Source: Variovorax sp. J22P240 (GTDB taxonomy: Bacteria; Pseudomonadota; Gammaproteobacteria; Burkholderiales; Burkholderiaceae_C). Taken from it: a stretch of DNA of 64,000 nt. Where the stretch lies: assembly GCF_030316855.1 (NCBI RefSeq), contig NZ_JASZYR010000002.1, positions 310,001-374,000 on the forward strand, written 5' to 3'. Shown in pieces: positions 56,737 to 64,000 of this stretch. The position numbers were made by a program, and so were the translations under genes. The notes below the pieces were generated by a model that did no database searches, was not told where the DNA came from, and saw nothing but the letters and a program-made list of their open reading frames with translations. The stretch's first letter is position 1. Each line of letters starts with the position of its first letter.

Positions 56737-57801
56737 TTACTCTTGGATGCGAAGGTTGGTACGCGGAATGGACATGCCGGCGGGATCGTCGACCGTGCAC
56801 ATTGCCGTGACATAGGTTCGGATCGGAGAATTCTTCTGGTCAGCCTGCCAGGGCTTCGTCGTGATGTTGTAGGCACCGACTGCGCCGCCCACACCGCCAT
56901 TCGCATCGATGGCCGCCATGTGCTTCACGCACATCTTGTTGCGGTCGACGCAGCGGTTGAGGATCGCGTCGTAGAGGTCGGGAGCGACGGTCCCGAATCG
57001 GCGCACCGGGTCGCGTTCGCTGGGGCGCTCGAGTTCCATGTAGCGCTCGCGCGTCAACTCGTCGCCGCCCGATTTGGCTTTTTGCACCCACTGGTCGAAG
57101 TCGGCGTTGGCCAGTCCGTGAAACTTGAAGCGCATGCCTGAAAAGCCTGCACCGCTGTAGTTGGCGGAAAAGCCCTCGAATTCGCCCGGCTCGTTGATGA
57201 CGGCATTGAGCTTGGTCTCCATGGCGGGCATGGCGTAGATCTGCCCCGCCAGCGCCGGGATGAAGAACGAATTCATGACCGACGAAGCCGTGATCTTGAA
57301 GACGATCGGCCGGTCCACCGGCGCGGCCAGTTCGTTGACGGTGGCGATGCCTTGCTCGGGATAGATGAACAGCCACTTCCAGTCGAGCGCGACCACTTCG
57401 ACGGTCAGGGGCTTGGTTCCTTCCGGCACGGGGCGTTGAACGTCGATGCGTCGCAGCGGCCGGTAGGGGTCCAGCGTGTGCGTGCTGATCCAGGTGATCG
57501 CGCCGAGGGCGATGATGATCAGCAGCGGCGCTGCCCAGATGGCCAGTTCCAGCTCGGTGGAGTGGTCCCAGTCCGGTGAATAGGTGGTTTGCTTGTTGGA
57601 CTGCCGGTACTTCCATGAAAAGAAGACGATCAGTCCTATCACTGGCACGATGATCAGCAGCATCAGCACGGTGGAAATGACGATCAGGTTGCCCTGCTGG
57701 CGGGCGACGTCGCCGGACGCGTTCAGCACCACCGTGTTGCAGCCCGCCAACAGGGCGAGCGGGAGCAGGAGCAGTCCGCGAAGGTTCTTGAGGGGAGGCA
57801 T
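56737..57801 (-). CDS. cyoA: cytochrome o ubiquinol oxidase subunit II
   Basis: 354 residues. A lipoprotein signal with lipobox LLAGC (C21), two membrane helices, then a periplasmic cupredoxin-like domain that lacks CuA ligands, as expected for quinol oxidases: [51 protein letters not shown]. The C-terminal extension has Cys-containing [13 protein letters not shown] and could form a disulfide. First gene of cyoABCD-surf1-regBA. ATG at 57801 follows GGGAGG. Confidence 0.94.
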   Translation of the reverse strand: MPPLKNLRGLLLLPLALLAGCNTVVLNASGDVARQQGNLIVISTVLMLLIIVPVIGLIVFFSWKYRQSNKQTTYSPDWDHSTELELAIWAAPLLIIIALGAITWISTHTLDPYRPLRRIDVQRPVPEGTKPLTVEVVALDWKWLFIYPEQGIATVNELAAPVDRPIVFKITASSVMNSFFIPALAGQIYAMPAMETKLNAVINEPGEFEGFSANYSGAGFSGMRFKFHGLANADFDQWVQKAKSGGDELTRERYMELERPSERDPVRRFGTVAPDLYDAILNRCVDRNKMCVKHMAAIDANGGVGGAVGAYNITTKPWQADQKNSPIRTYVTAMCTVDDPAGMSIPRTNLRIQE

Positions 57802-57865
57802 GCCGAAGAATGAGCGTAGGGAGCGCAAAGAGACCACAATCTACTTGTTTTGGCCCGTGCCGGAT

Positions 57866-57884
57866 ATTGGACGTTTTGTCCTAT
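57866..57884. promoter_or_regulatory. imperfect inverted repeat between cyoA and the MFS gene
   Basis: ATTGGAC-N5-GTCCTAT, 6 of 7 arm positions pair, in the 146-base divergent region 65 bases from cyoA. It could be an operator for either direction, for example for RegA or an oxygen regulator, but no known consensus is matched. Confidence 0.3.
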
Positions 57885-57947
57885 GGCGGCAATCTTCATT
57901 CAGTGAGACGCTCGTCATGTACAGATGACACACGAACCACAGTAGAA

Positions 57948-59291
57948 ATGATGATGTCCGGCATCAGTCCCTCCAGCACCGAATCCCCGCTGCACGAAAC
58001 TCTCCACGAAGGCCCCGAGGGCGACGCGGATCATTCGCACGTCACCCCTTCGGAGATCGCCGTCGGCGTGGTCATCGGCCGCGCCTCCGAATACTTCGAC
58101 TTCTTCGTCTACGGGATCGCTTCGGTCCTGGTCTTCCCGGCGGTGTTCTTCCCCTTCGAGAACCGCCTCGAAGGCACGCTCTTCGCCTTCACGATCTTCT
58201 CGTTCGCGTTCATCGCACGCCCCTTCGGCACCGTGATTTCGATGGCCGTCCAGCGCCGGTTCGGGCGGGAGGCCAAGCTGACGATCGCCTTGTTCCTGCT
58301 GGGCATTTCCACCGCCGGAATGGCCTTCCTGCCGGGCTATGCGAGCATGGGCTTTGCGTCCATCGTGCTGCTGTCGATCCTGCGCGTGGGGCAGGGCTTG
58401 GCGCTCGGCGGCTCGTGGGACGGCTTGCCTTCGCTGCTCGCACTCAACGCCCCGGCCAACCGCCGCGGCTGGTACGCGATGCTGGGGCAATTGGGAGCGC
58501 CGGTCGGCTTCTTCCTGGCCAGCGCGCTGTTCGCCTACCTCTACTCCAGCCTTTCGACCGAGGACTTCCTGGACTGGGGATGGCGTTACACCTTTTACGT
58601 TGCGTTTGCCATCAATGTGGTCGCGCTCTTCGCACGGCTGCGTCTGGTGTCCACCAATGAGTACGACCGCCTGCTCGAAGCGCGCGAACTGCAGCCGACC
58701 AACGTCGTCGAGTTGACGCGCTCGCAGGGCTACAACATCGTCATCGGCGCATTCGCAGCGCTGGCGAGCTATGCGCTGTTCCACCTGATCACCGTGTTCC
58801 CGCTGTCGTGGATCACGCTGTATTCGAATCAATCCATCACCGAATTCCTGGTGATCCAGATGATCGGTGCCGTCCTCGCGGCCATCGGCATCGTCGCTTC
58901 GGGCGTCATCGCCGACCGCGTCGGCCGGCGCCAGACGCTGGGCAGCCTCGCCGCGCTCATCGCGGTCTTCAGCGGATTCGCGCCGACCTTGCTCGACGGC
59001 GGCCGGCTCGGCCAGGACGTCTTCATCCTGCTGGGCTTCGTGCTGCTGGGGTTGTCCTACGGGCAGGCCGCAGGGGCCGTGACGGCCAACTTCGAGTCGA
59101 AGTACCGCTACACCGGCGCCGCGCTGACCTCCGACCTGGCCTGGCTGCTCGGCGCCGCTTTCGCGCCGCTGGTGGCCCTGGGCTTGTCCGCAAACTTCGG
59201 GCTGGGCTACGTGAGCCTCTACCTTTTGTCGGGCGCGGTCTGCACGCTCGTTGCGCTGCGAGTCAACCGCTCCCTCGAAATCCGCGATTGA
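57948..59291 (+). CDS. MFS transporter
   Basis: About 447 residues, 12 membrane helices, metabolite:H+ symporter type. The first cytoplasmic loop has RRFGREAKLTIAL (a form of the G-x3-D-R/K-x-G-R/K-R/K motif), the second copy is VIADRVGRRQTLG; RASEYFDFFVYGIAS in helix 1 is typical of ShiA/ProP/KgtP-like carriers. Three ATGs in a row (57948-57956) are possible starts. Divergent from cyoA; substrate unknown. It has a polar N-terminal extension of ~35 residues (STESPLHETLHEGPEGDADH). Confidence 0.88.
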   Translation: MMMSGISPSSTESPLHETLHEGPEGDADHSHVTPSEIAVGVVIGRASEYFDFFVYGIASVLVFPAVFFPFENRLEGTLFAFTIFSFAFIARPFGTVISMAVQRRFGREAKLTIALFLLGISTAGMAFLPGYASMGFASIVLLSILRVGQGLALGGSWDGLPSLLALNAPANRRGWYAMLGQLGAPVGFFLASALFAYLYSSLSTEDFLDWGWRYTFYVAFAINVVALFARLRLVSTNEYDRLLEARELQPTNVVELTRSQGYNIVIGAFAALASYALFHLITVFPLSWITLYSNQSITEFLVIQMIGAVLAAIGIVASGVIADRVGRRQTLGSLAALIAVFSGFAPTLLDGGRLGQDVFILLGFVLLGLSYGQAAGAVTANFESKYRYTGAALTSDLAWLLGAAFAPLVALGLSANFGLGYVSLYLLSGAVCTLVALRVNRSLEIRD

Positions 59292-59310
59292 ACCGGTGCG
59301 GTGGCGCGGC

Positions 59311-59865
59311 TCAGCGCCGGGACCGCCACTGCCTGAGCAGCGCGATCGCCAGCGTGATGACCAGCGCCGCCACGATCAGATCATGCTCGTACGGTCGCAA
59401 GTGGCCGACCGCCGCGTGGATCCAGCTTGTGAGCTTCACGCCGAACAGGCTCACCACGGTCGCCCAGACGACTGCCGCCACCGCACCGAGCGCCGCATAG
59501 AGCGCCGCTGACATCCTGCCCATGCCCAGCGTGGCCGGCAGCGCGATGCGCAATCCCCACGCAAACCGCATGAGGAAGATCGTCGCGACAGGATGACGCG
59601 AAACGAACCCGTCGACACGTTCCATGTGGGCCCGGAGCTTTGGGCGGCTGGCCAGCAGGTCCACGCCCTTGCGGCGTCCGAGGTGGAAGTAGAACTGGTC
59701 GGTGACGAAGGCCGCCGCCGCCCCGCAGGCGATCAGCGGCACCAGCGAGAGATACCCTTGATGCACGGCAAAGGCGCCGAGCATGAGGATGGTCTCGCCC
59801 TCGAACAGGCCCGCGACGAAGACGGCGGCATAGCCATATTGCTGGAGCAGTTCCGAGAGATGCAT
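59311..59865 (-). CDS. DedA-family membrane protein
   Basis: About 184 residues. SNARE-associated/VTT domain: YAAVFVAGLFEGETILMLG near the N-terminus, with the conserved Glu; YFHLGRRKG; HPVATIFLMRFAWGLRIALP with the conserved Arg; and a C-terminal helix. DedA proteins act in membrane lipid (undecaprenyl phosphate or phospholipid) flipping and proton-linked homeostasis. Starts at 59865 or 59877. Convergent with the MFS gene; divergent from the large regulator. Confidence 0.9.
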   Translation of the reverse strand: MHLSELLQQYGYAAVFVAGLFEGETILMLGAFAVHQGYLSLVPLIACGAAAAFVTDQFYFHLGRRKGVDLLASRPKLRAHMERVDGFVSRHPVATIFLMRFAWGLRIALPATLGMGRMSAALYAALGAVAAVVWATVVSLFGVKLTSWIHAAVGHLRPYEHDLIVAALVITLAIALLRQWRSRR

Positions 59866-59933
59866 GGACGCCATCATGCAGGCACGGACGCGTAAGGAAA
59901 GCGAAGCCTGGATGGATGTAGGCTGCGCATTCC

Positions 59934-62735
59934 ATGACTGAAGTACTCATGCCGGCCATCGAAGGCGCCCTGCATTTCGGACCTTTCCGGCTGCTGCGCT
60001 CGCAAAAGCTGCTGCTCGAAGGAGACAAGCCGCTGCGCCTGGGCAGCCGCGCCTTCGACATCCTCACGGCCCTGGCCGAACAGGCCGGCGACGTCGTGAG
60101 CAAGGACGAACTCATCGCCCACGCATGGCCGGACACGATCGTGGAAGAAAACAGCCTGCGCGTGCACATTGCGGCGCTGAGACGGACGCTCGGCGACGGC
60201 CAGGATGGGCTGCGCTACATCGCCAACGTGCCGGGACGGGGCTACTGCTTCGTCGCACCGGTGTTCCGGCCTTCGAAGCGGGTCGTCGCGAGCGAATCCC
60301 CGGCGGCGGAGCGGCCGATTCACAACCTGCCCGTGCGCCTCACCCGAATGATCGGGCGCTCGCAGTTCGTCGAATCGCTGGCAGCCGCGTTGCCTCGACA
60401 CCGTTTCGTCAGCGTCGTGGGGCCGGGTGGCATGGGCAAGACCACGCTCGCGCTCGCCGTGGCCGAGGACACGCTGGCGAGCTACGCGCACGGCGCGCGT
60501 TTCGTCGACCTCGCGCTGCTCGCGGATCCGCAACTCGTGCCGAGTGCGCTCGCCGCGGCGCTCGACGTCTCGGTTGCCATCCACGATCCGGTGGCCGGCC
60601 TGGTGACTCATCTGCAAGACAAGCGCCTGCTGATCGTGCTCGACAACTGCGAGCACGTGATCGAGGCCGCCGCCGCGCTTGCGGTGCGCGTGCTCAAGTC
60701 GGCGCCCGGCATTCACCTGCTGGCGACCAGCCGCGAACCGCTGCGCGCCGAGGGCGAACGGGTGGTCCGGCTCGCCTCGTTGGCCGCGCCCCCGGAATCG
60801 CCTCATCTGACCGCCGCAGCAGCCCTGGGTTACCCGGCCGTGCAGCTCTTTGTCGAACGCGCGGTTGCCACGCTGGACAGCTTCGAGCTCACCGATGCCG
60901 ATGCGCCGCTGGCCGGTGAACTGTGCCGTCGACTCGACGGCCTTCCGCTGGCGATCGAACTCGCTGCGGCGCGCGTCGGATTCTTCGGCATCCGCGAACT
61001 GGTCGCGCGCCTGGACGACCGCTTTCGCCTGCTGACCAACGGACGCCGCACCGTGCTTGCACGACACCAGACCCTGCGTGCCTTGCTCGACTGGAGCTAC
61101 GAACTGCTGTCCGACAGCGAGCGCGTCACACTTCGGCGCCTCGCCGTGTTCAAGGGCGGCTTCACCTTGGAGTCGGCCGGTGCGGTCGCGGTGGACAGTA
61201 CCTTCGGCGTCGTCGACGTGCTGGGCGATCTCACCGCGCTGGCCGCCAAGTCGCTCGTGACGGTCGATGTGAACGACGAGGTCACCCGCTACCGGCTGCT
61301 CGACACGACGCGTACCTACGCGCTGGAGAAGCTGGTGCGCAGCGACGAGGGTCCGAAGATCTGCCGCAGGCATGCCGAGCATCTCTGTGAATTGCTCGGC
61401 GCCACGAACGTCGATGCGCCGGCGACGGTGCGCTCGCAATGGCTGGCGACCTATGGCCGCTTGATCGACGAGGTGCGCGCCGCCCTGGACTGGGCGTTCT
61501 CGTTCGCCGGCGATCCCGCGCTCGGCGTGCGATTGACGGAAGCGTCGACGTCGCTCGCGTACCAGCTGTCGCTGCTCGACGAGTACCGCGTTCGCGTCGA
61601 GCGGGCGCTCGGCGACATTGCGTCCCTCGAAACGCCGCAACCGCTGGTGGAACTCCGGCTGCATGTCGCTCTCGGCGCCTTCGCGGGACAGACGCGCGGC
61701 GCGCATGACGTGGCGAGGCGGGCCTTCAGGCGCGCCTTCGAACTCGCGGAGCAGACGGGCCAGACGCAGCACCGGATCGAATCGCTCTTCGGCTTGTGGG
61801 TCGGCGCGTTCGCGACCGGAGAGTACGCCGAGTCCCTTCGCCTCGCCGAGGCCATGGCTGCCGAAGCGAAGGTCGATGCCGACGCGGTCGCCGCGTTGAT
61901 CGCCGACAGGATGACGGCGCAGTCGCAACACAGCCTGGGCCATCACGCGGTGGCGCGCGATCTCGCCGAACGCGTGCTGGACCGTTCCCTGGAGCAGCTT
62001 CAGTTCGTGAAGAGCAAGCTGCCGTCGGTCGATCGCCGCGTGTCGATGCGCATCATCCTGGCGCGCGTCCAGTGGATCGAGGGCTATCCGGAACAGGCCG
62101 CCAGCACGGCAGCCGAGGCCTTTGAACTCGCGCTGTCGGACGTGGCCTTCGGCGTGTGCCACGCGTTGGGCTGGGCGGCATGTCCGGTGGCCTTGTGGAC
62201 GGGAGACATTGTTGCCGCGCGGGGCCTGACGCAGACCTTGCGCGAGCAGTCCACCAAGTACGCGCTCGAATACTGGCAATCATGGGCACGCAACTACGAA
62301 CGCGTGCTGTCGCAGCAAGTTCCGCTCGTGTCGCCGTCAGACCCCAAGCAGTCGGACATGTTCGGTACGCTCGTGGCGGCGGAGGTCGGTGCGGCGAGCA
62401 TCGCGCGTGTGGAGAACGGCACGGTCGGTTGGTGTGCGCCGGAGATCCTTCGCGCTCACGGGGAAAACCTGAAGGCGCGCGGTGTCGTCGCCGGCGAAGT
62501 GGAGTCGCTCTTTCAGAGATCGATGGAACTGGCGCGCCGCCAGGGCGCCTTGTCATGGGAGCTGCGCAGCGCCACCAGTCTCGGCCGCCTGTGGGAGGAG
62601 CAGGGGCGCGTGGCCCCTGCGCGCAAGTTGTTGAGATCGGTGAGGACGCGCTTCACCGAAGGCTTCGCCACGGCGGACCTGCGGGCCGCCGATGCATTGC
62701 TGGCGCAGTGGGCTTCGCCCCGACCGGGTCAGTAA
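59934..62735 (+). CDS. large winged-helix regulator with NB-ARC-like ATPase and helical repeats
   Basis: 933 residues. N-terminal OmpR/CadC-type winged helix (residues ~12-105: FGPFRLLRSQKLLLEGD, DVVSKDELIAHAWPDTIVEE, YIANVPGRGYCFV). P-loop ATPase: Walker A VVGPGGMGKTTLALA (~161), Walker B LLIVLDNCEHV, then ATSREPLRAEG and DGLPLAIELAAARVG, as in AfsR/SARP- and MalT-like STAND proteins. The C-terminal ~450 residues are helical repeat (TPR-like). No sensor domain is visible; ligand probably binds the repeats. Expected role: ATP-dependent transcription activator; target unknown. Ends overlapping the next (opposite-strand) gene by 7 bases. Confidence 0.88.
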   Translation: MTEVLMPAIEGALHFGPFRLLRSQKLLLEGDKPLRLGSRAFDILTALAEQAGDVVSKDELIAHAWPDTIVEENSLRVHIAALRRTLGDGQDGLRYIANVPGRGYCFVAPVFRPSKRVVASESPAAERPIHNLPVRLTRMIGRSQFVESLAAALPRHRFVSVVGPGGMGKTTLALAVAEDTLASYAHGARFVDLALLADPQLVPSALAAALDVSVAIHDPVAGLVTHLQDKRLLIVLDNCEHVIEAAAALAVRVLKSAPGIHLLATSREPLRAEGERVVRLASLAAPPESPHLTAAAALGYPAVQLFVERAVATLDSFELTDADAPLAGELCRRLDGLPLAIELAAARVGFFGIRELVARLDDRFRLLTNGRRTVLARHQTLRALLDWSYELLSDSERVTLRRLAVFKGGFTLESAGAVAVDSTFGVVDVLGDLTALAAKSLVTVDVNDEVTRYRLLDTTRTYALEKLVRSDEGPKICRRHAEHLCELLGATNVDAPATVRSQWLATYGRLIDEVRAALDWAFSFAGDPALGVRLTEASTSLAYQLSLLDEYRVRVERALGDIASLETPQPLVELRLHVALGAFAGQTRGAHDVARRAFRRAFELAEQTGQTQHRIESLFGLWVGAFATGEYAESLRLAEAMAAEAKVDADAVAALIADRMTAQSQHSLGHHAVARDLAERVLDRSLEQLQFVKSKLPSVDRRVSMRIILARVQWIEGYPEQAASTAAEAFELALSDVAFGVCHALGWAACPVALWTGDIVAARGLTQTLREQSTKYALEYWQSWARNYERVLSQQVPLVSPSDPKQSDMFGTLVAAEVGAASIARVENGTVGWCAPEILRAHGENLKARGVVAGEVESLFQRSMELARRQGALSWELRSATSLGRLWEEQGRVAPARKLLRSVRTRFTEGFATADLRAADALLAQWASPRPGQ

Positions 62736-63136
62736 CTCGTCTCGCCCTTGGACTTGATCTGGCCGGACTTGTTGGCCTGCGCGGCCGCGGTCCTGCGCGT
62801 CTTGCGGGCCGATGAGCGGTCGGCGCCCGAGACCTTCGGCTCGGCGTGAGGTATGGGATCGCCTTCGCCCAGCTGCGGACCCTTGGCCGCTTCGGCGCCG
62901 ACAGCCTTGCGTGAGCTGCGCGCAGCGGAACGTTCCTGGGCAGAGGTCTTGGGCTTGGCGGCGGGGATCGGTTGGCCTTCGCCAATTTGCGGGCCGCGTG
63001 CGGCTTCGGACCCTTCCTTCTTGCGCTCGGCGCGGGCCGCGGCCTTGTCGTCGACACCTATGGCTTGAGCGTGCGCGCTGATGGCGAGCATCTGGCCGAT
63101 GGCCATGGCAAGGGACAGGGCAAGAATCTTCTTCAT
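62729..63136 (-). CDS. exported basic protein with two ~40-residue repeats
   Basis: 135 residues. Signal peptide KKILALSLAMAIGQMLAISA, cleavage after HAQA. The mature part has two similar units: EGSEAARGPQIGEGQPIPAA then KPKTSAQERSAARSSRK, and VGAEAAKGPQLGEGDPIPHA then EPKVSGADRSSARKTRR. Shared core E-AA-[RK]GPQ-[IL]GEG-x-PIP. Rich in Lys/Arg/Ala and probably unstructured. Function unknown; periplasmic. ATG at 63136. Confidence 0.75.
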   Translation of the reverse strand: MKKILALSLAMAIGQMLAISAHAQAIGVDDKAAARAERKKEGSEAARGPQIGEGQPIPAAKPKTSAQERSAARSSRKAVGAEAAKGPQLGEGDPIPHAEPKVSGADRSSARKTRRTAAAQANKSGQIKSKGETSY

Positions 63137-63284
63137 TCAAATCTCCAGAAAACCTTCATCGAAGGGACATCCCATGATCCTCTTTCGTGCCCCACATGCC
63201 AATTGCCCTTGGGGGCAGTAGCGGCTATCCCTACCGGCCAGTGAGATGAGCGCGGCATCGCGCAGGTCGAGCGCCTGGCGGAGC

Positions 63285-63659
63285 CTACGGAGTGCGATCG
63301 GCAGGCGGTGCCCGATCGGGCGAGGGAACGTCGCCGCCCTTCTGGCGTTCGCGAAACAGCGCGGCGCGCATCAGGAAGATGGTGGTGACCGGCGCGGTCA
63401 GCGCGACGAAGAGCGCGATGAGCGTCGCGTGCAGGAAAAGGCTGCCGCCCTGCACGGAGAAGTAGACGATGGTGGCGAGCGTGATGCACCACACGCCGAC
63501 CGTTGCACCGAGCGTGGGTGCGTGGATGCGGCGGAAAAAGGTGGGGAGACGGATCAGTCCGAACGAGCCGATGGCGGCGAACGCGGCGCCGAGCACGGCG
63601 AACACGGCCGTCAGGATCTCCGCCCAGAGCGGCAGCGGGCCCATGATGAAATCCGTCAT
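63285..63659 (-). CDS. mnhG: monovalent cation/H+ antiporter subunit G
   Basis: 124 residues, three membrane helices. Typical MnhG/PhaG core: LTAVFAVLGAAFAAIGSFGL, then RLPTFFRRIHAPTLGATVGV, VTTIFLMRAAL. Charged C-terminus. Part of the six- or seven-gene Mrp (Mnh/Pha) Na+/H+ or K+/H+ antiporter operon, of which only the end is in this window. 16 bases downstream of subunit F. Confidence 0.92.
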   Translation of the reverse strand: MTDFIMGPLPLWAEILTAVFAVLGAAFAAIGSFGLIRLPTFFRRIHAPTLGATVGVWCITLATIVYFSVQGGSLFLHATLIALFVALTAPVTTIFLMRAALFRERQKGGDVPSPDRAPPADRTP

Positions 63660-63675
63660 GGCGTCGCTCCCTGGA

Positions 63676-63954
63676 TCATTCGATCACCTCGCCCCGCAGC
63701 AGGAATTTCGCCAGGGCGGTCGAGCCGACGAAGCCGAACAGCGCAATCAGCATCGCGGCTTCGAAGTAGACGTTGCTCGCGTACACGATGCCGAGGACCA
63801 GCATCATCAGCATGCCGTTGATGTAGAGACAGTCCAGCGCCATCACGCGGTCCTGGGCGGTGGGGCCGATGAGCAGGCGCGCGACGGCGCACAGCATCGC
63901 CACCGCCAGCAGGAACAGCGCGAGCTTGAGCGCCCAGAAGAGAACTGGCGTCAT
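63676..63954 (-). CDS. mnhF: monovalent cation/H+ antiporter subunit F
   Basis: 92 residues, three membrane helices, including ARLLIGPTAQDRVMALDCLY and a C-terminal helix IALFGFVGSTALAKFLLRGE typical of MnhF/PhaF. The ATG overlaps the stop of the preceding gene (ATGA), so the subunits are translationally coupled. Confidence 0.92.
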   Translation of the reverse strand: MTPVLFWALKLALFLLAVAMLCAVARLLIGPTAQDRVMALDCLYINGMLMMLVLGIVYASNVYFEAAMLIALFGFVGSTALAKFLLRGEVIE

Positions 63955-64000
63955 GATTCGAAAATCTCCATCAGCGGGCGCTCGTAGCGCGACTTGATCA
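63951..64000 (-). CDS. mnhE: monovalent cation/H+ antiporter subunit E (C-terminal end only)
   Basis: The last 15 codons of the upstream gene read IKSRYERPLMEIFES and TGA, matching the usual C-terminus of MnhE/PhaE (Y-E-R-P-L-M-E-I-F). The stop overlaps the mnhF start. The rest of the gene lies beyond the right edge. Confidence 0.75.
   Translation of the reverse strand, partial: IKSRYERPLMEIFES

Noticed and set aside
54692..56815. 707-codon open frame on the plus strand
   Set aside because: Antisense of cyoB/cyoC; its translation is a run of His/Asp/Glu/Arg with no fold, while the minus strand has complete oxidase motifs.
59874..62279. 801-codon open frame on the minus strand
   Set aside because: Antisense of the winged-helix/ATPase regulator, whose P-loop and HTH motifs are intact on the plus strand.

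Overview
The window is GC-rich, densely packed DNA whose gene content fits a soil or plant-associated betaproteobacterium of the Comamonadaceae, probably Variovorax or a close relative. This rests on gene content, the stem-loop repeat at 28.4 kb, the form II cox cluster and the RegB/RegA-linked cyo operon; no rRNA or other phylogenetic marker is present, so the assignment is an inference. Genes are close together, often with ATGA, GTGA or TTGA stop/start overlaps. The exception is 16.4-21.9 kb, which is visibly AT-richer and full of gene fragments.

Layout. (1) 0-5.6 kb: a phosphonate catabolism cluster with a GntR regulator tail, phosphonoacetate hydrolase (phnA), phosphonoacetaldehyde dehydrogenase (phnY), a PhnZ-like HD-domain oxygenase, an FAD amine oxidase and a SnoaL-like protein. 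(2) 6.2-21.9 kb: a two-partner secretion / contact-dependent inhibition locus. It has a TpsB transporter, a lipoprotein, a 2682-residue TpsA effector with a C-terminal toxin and an overlapping DUF596-type immunity gene. Behind them lies a 5-kb array of broken or orphan toxin-immunity cassettes. (3) 22-24.5 kb: an ABC substrate-binding protein and a Fis-type regulator. (4) 24.7-32.3 kb: a form II cox-type molybdenum hydroxylase operon (S-L-M-D-E-G plus XdhC). (5) 32.3-40.9 kb: two divergent tightly coupled gene sets, sulfatase/YceI/CDP-alcohol phosphotransferase on one strand and dehydrogenase/PTPS/glycosyltransferase/methyltransferase on the other, then a RibD-like reductase. This looks like an uncharacterised small-molecule pathway, perhaps pterin-based. 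(6) 41-45.8 kb: GST, aryl-acyl adenylating ligase and FAD hydroxylase, resembling salicylyl-CoA or anthraniloyl-CoA chemistry, plus a divergent ferredoxin-reductase-type flavoprotein. (7) 45.8-51 kb: assorted small genes, including an SDR lacking the catalytic Tyr/Lys behind a tandem operator, methylglyoxal synthase and a LuxR-type regulator. (8) 51-57.8 kb: cyoABCD-surf1-regB-regA, a quinol oxidase operon ending in a redox two-component system. (9) 57.9-64 kb: an MFS transporter, DedA, a large winged-helix/ATPase regulator, a repeat-containing exported protein and the end of a Mrp-type antiporter operon.

The most unusual region is 16.8-21.9 kb. Directly behind the active toxin/immunity pair there is a second toxin module with about 1 kb of near-identical sequence to the main effector, a different toxin (CdiA tRNase-like) and its own immunity gene, but disabled by two frameshifts. 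Around it are scars of at least two further cassettes. Three separate places keep the same signature: a toxin tail reading EIKFK or KIEFK and a stop, with an immunity start codon overlapping or within 10 bp. A new-looking ~55-residue domain occurs three times in two small genes of the same array. This reads as a fossil record of toxin replacement by recombination.
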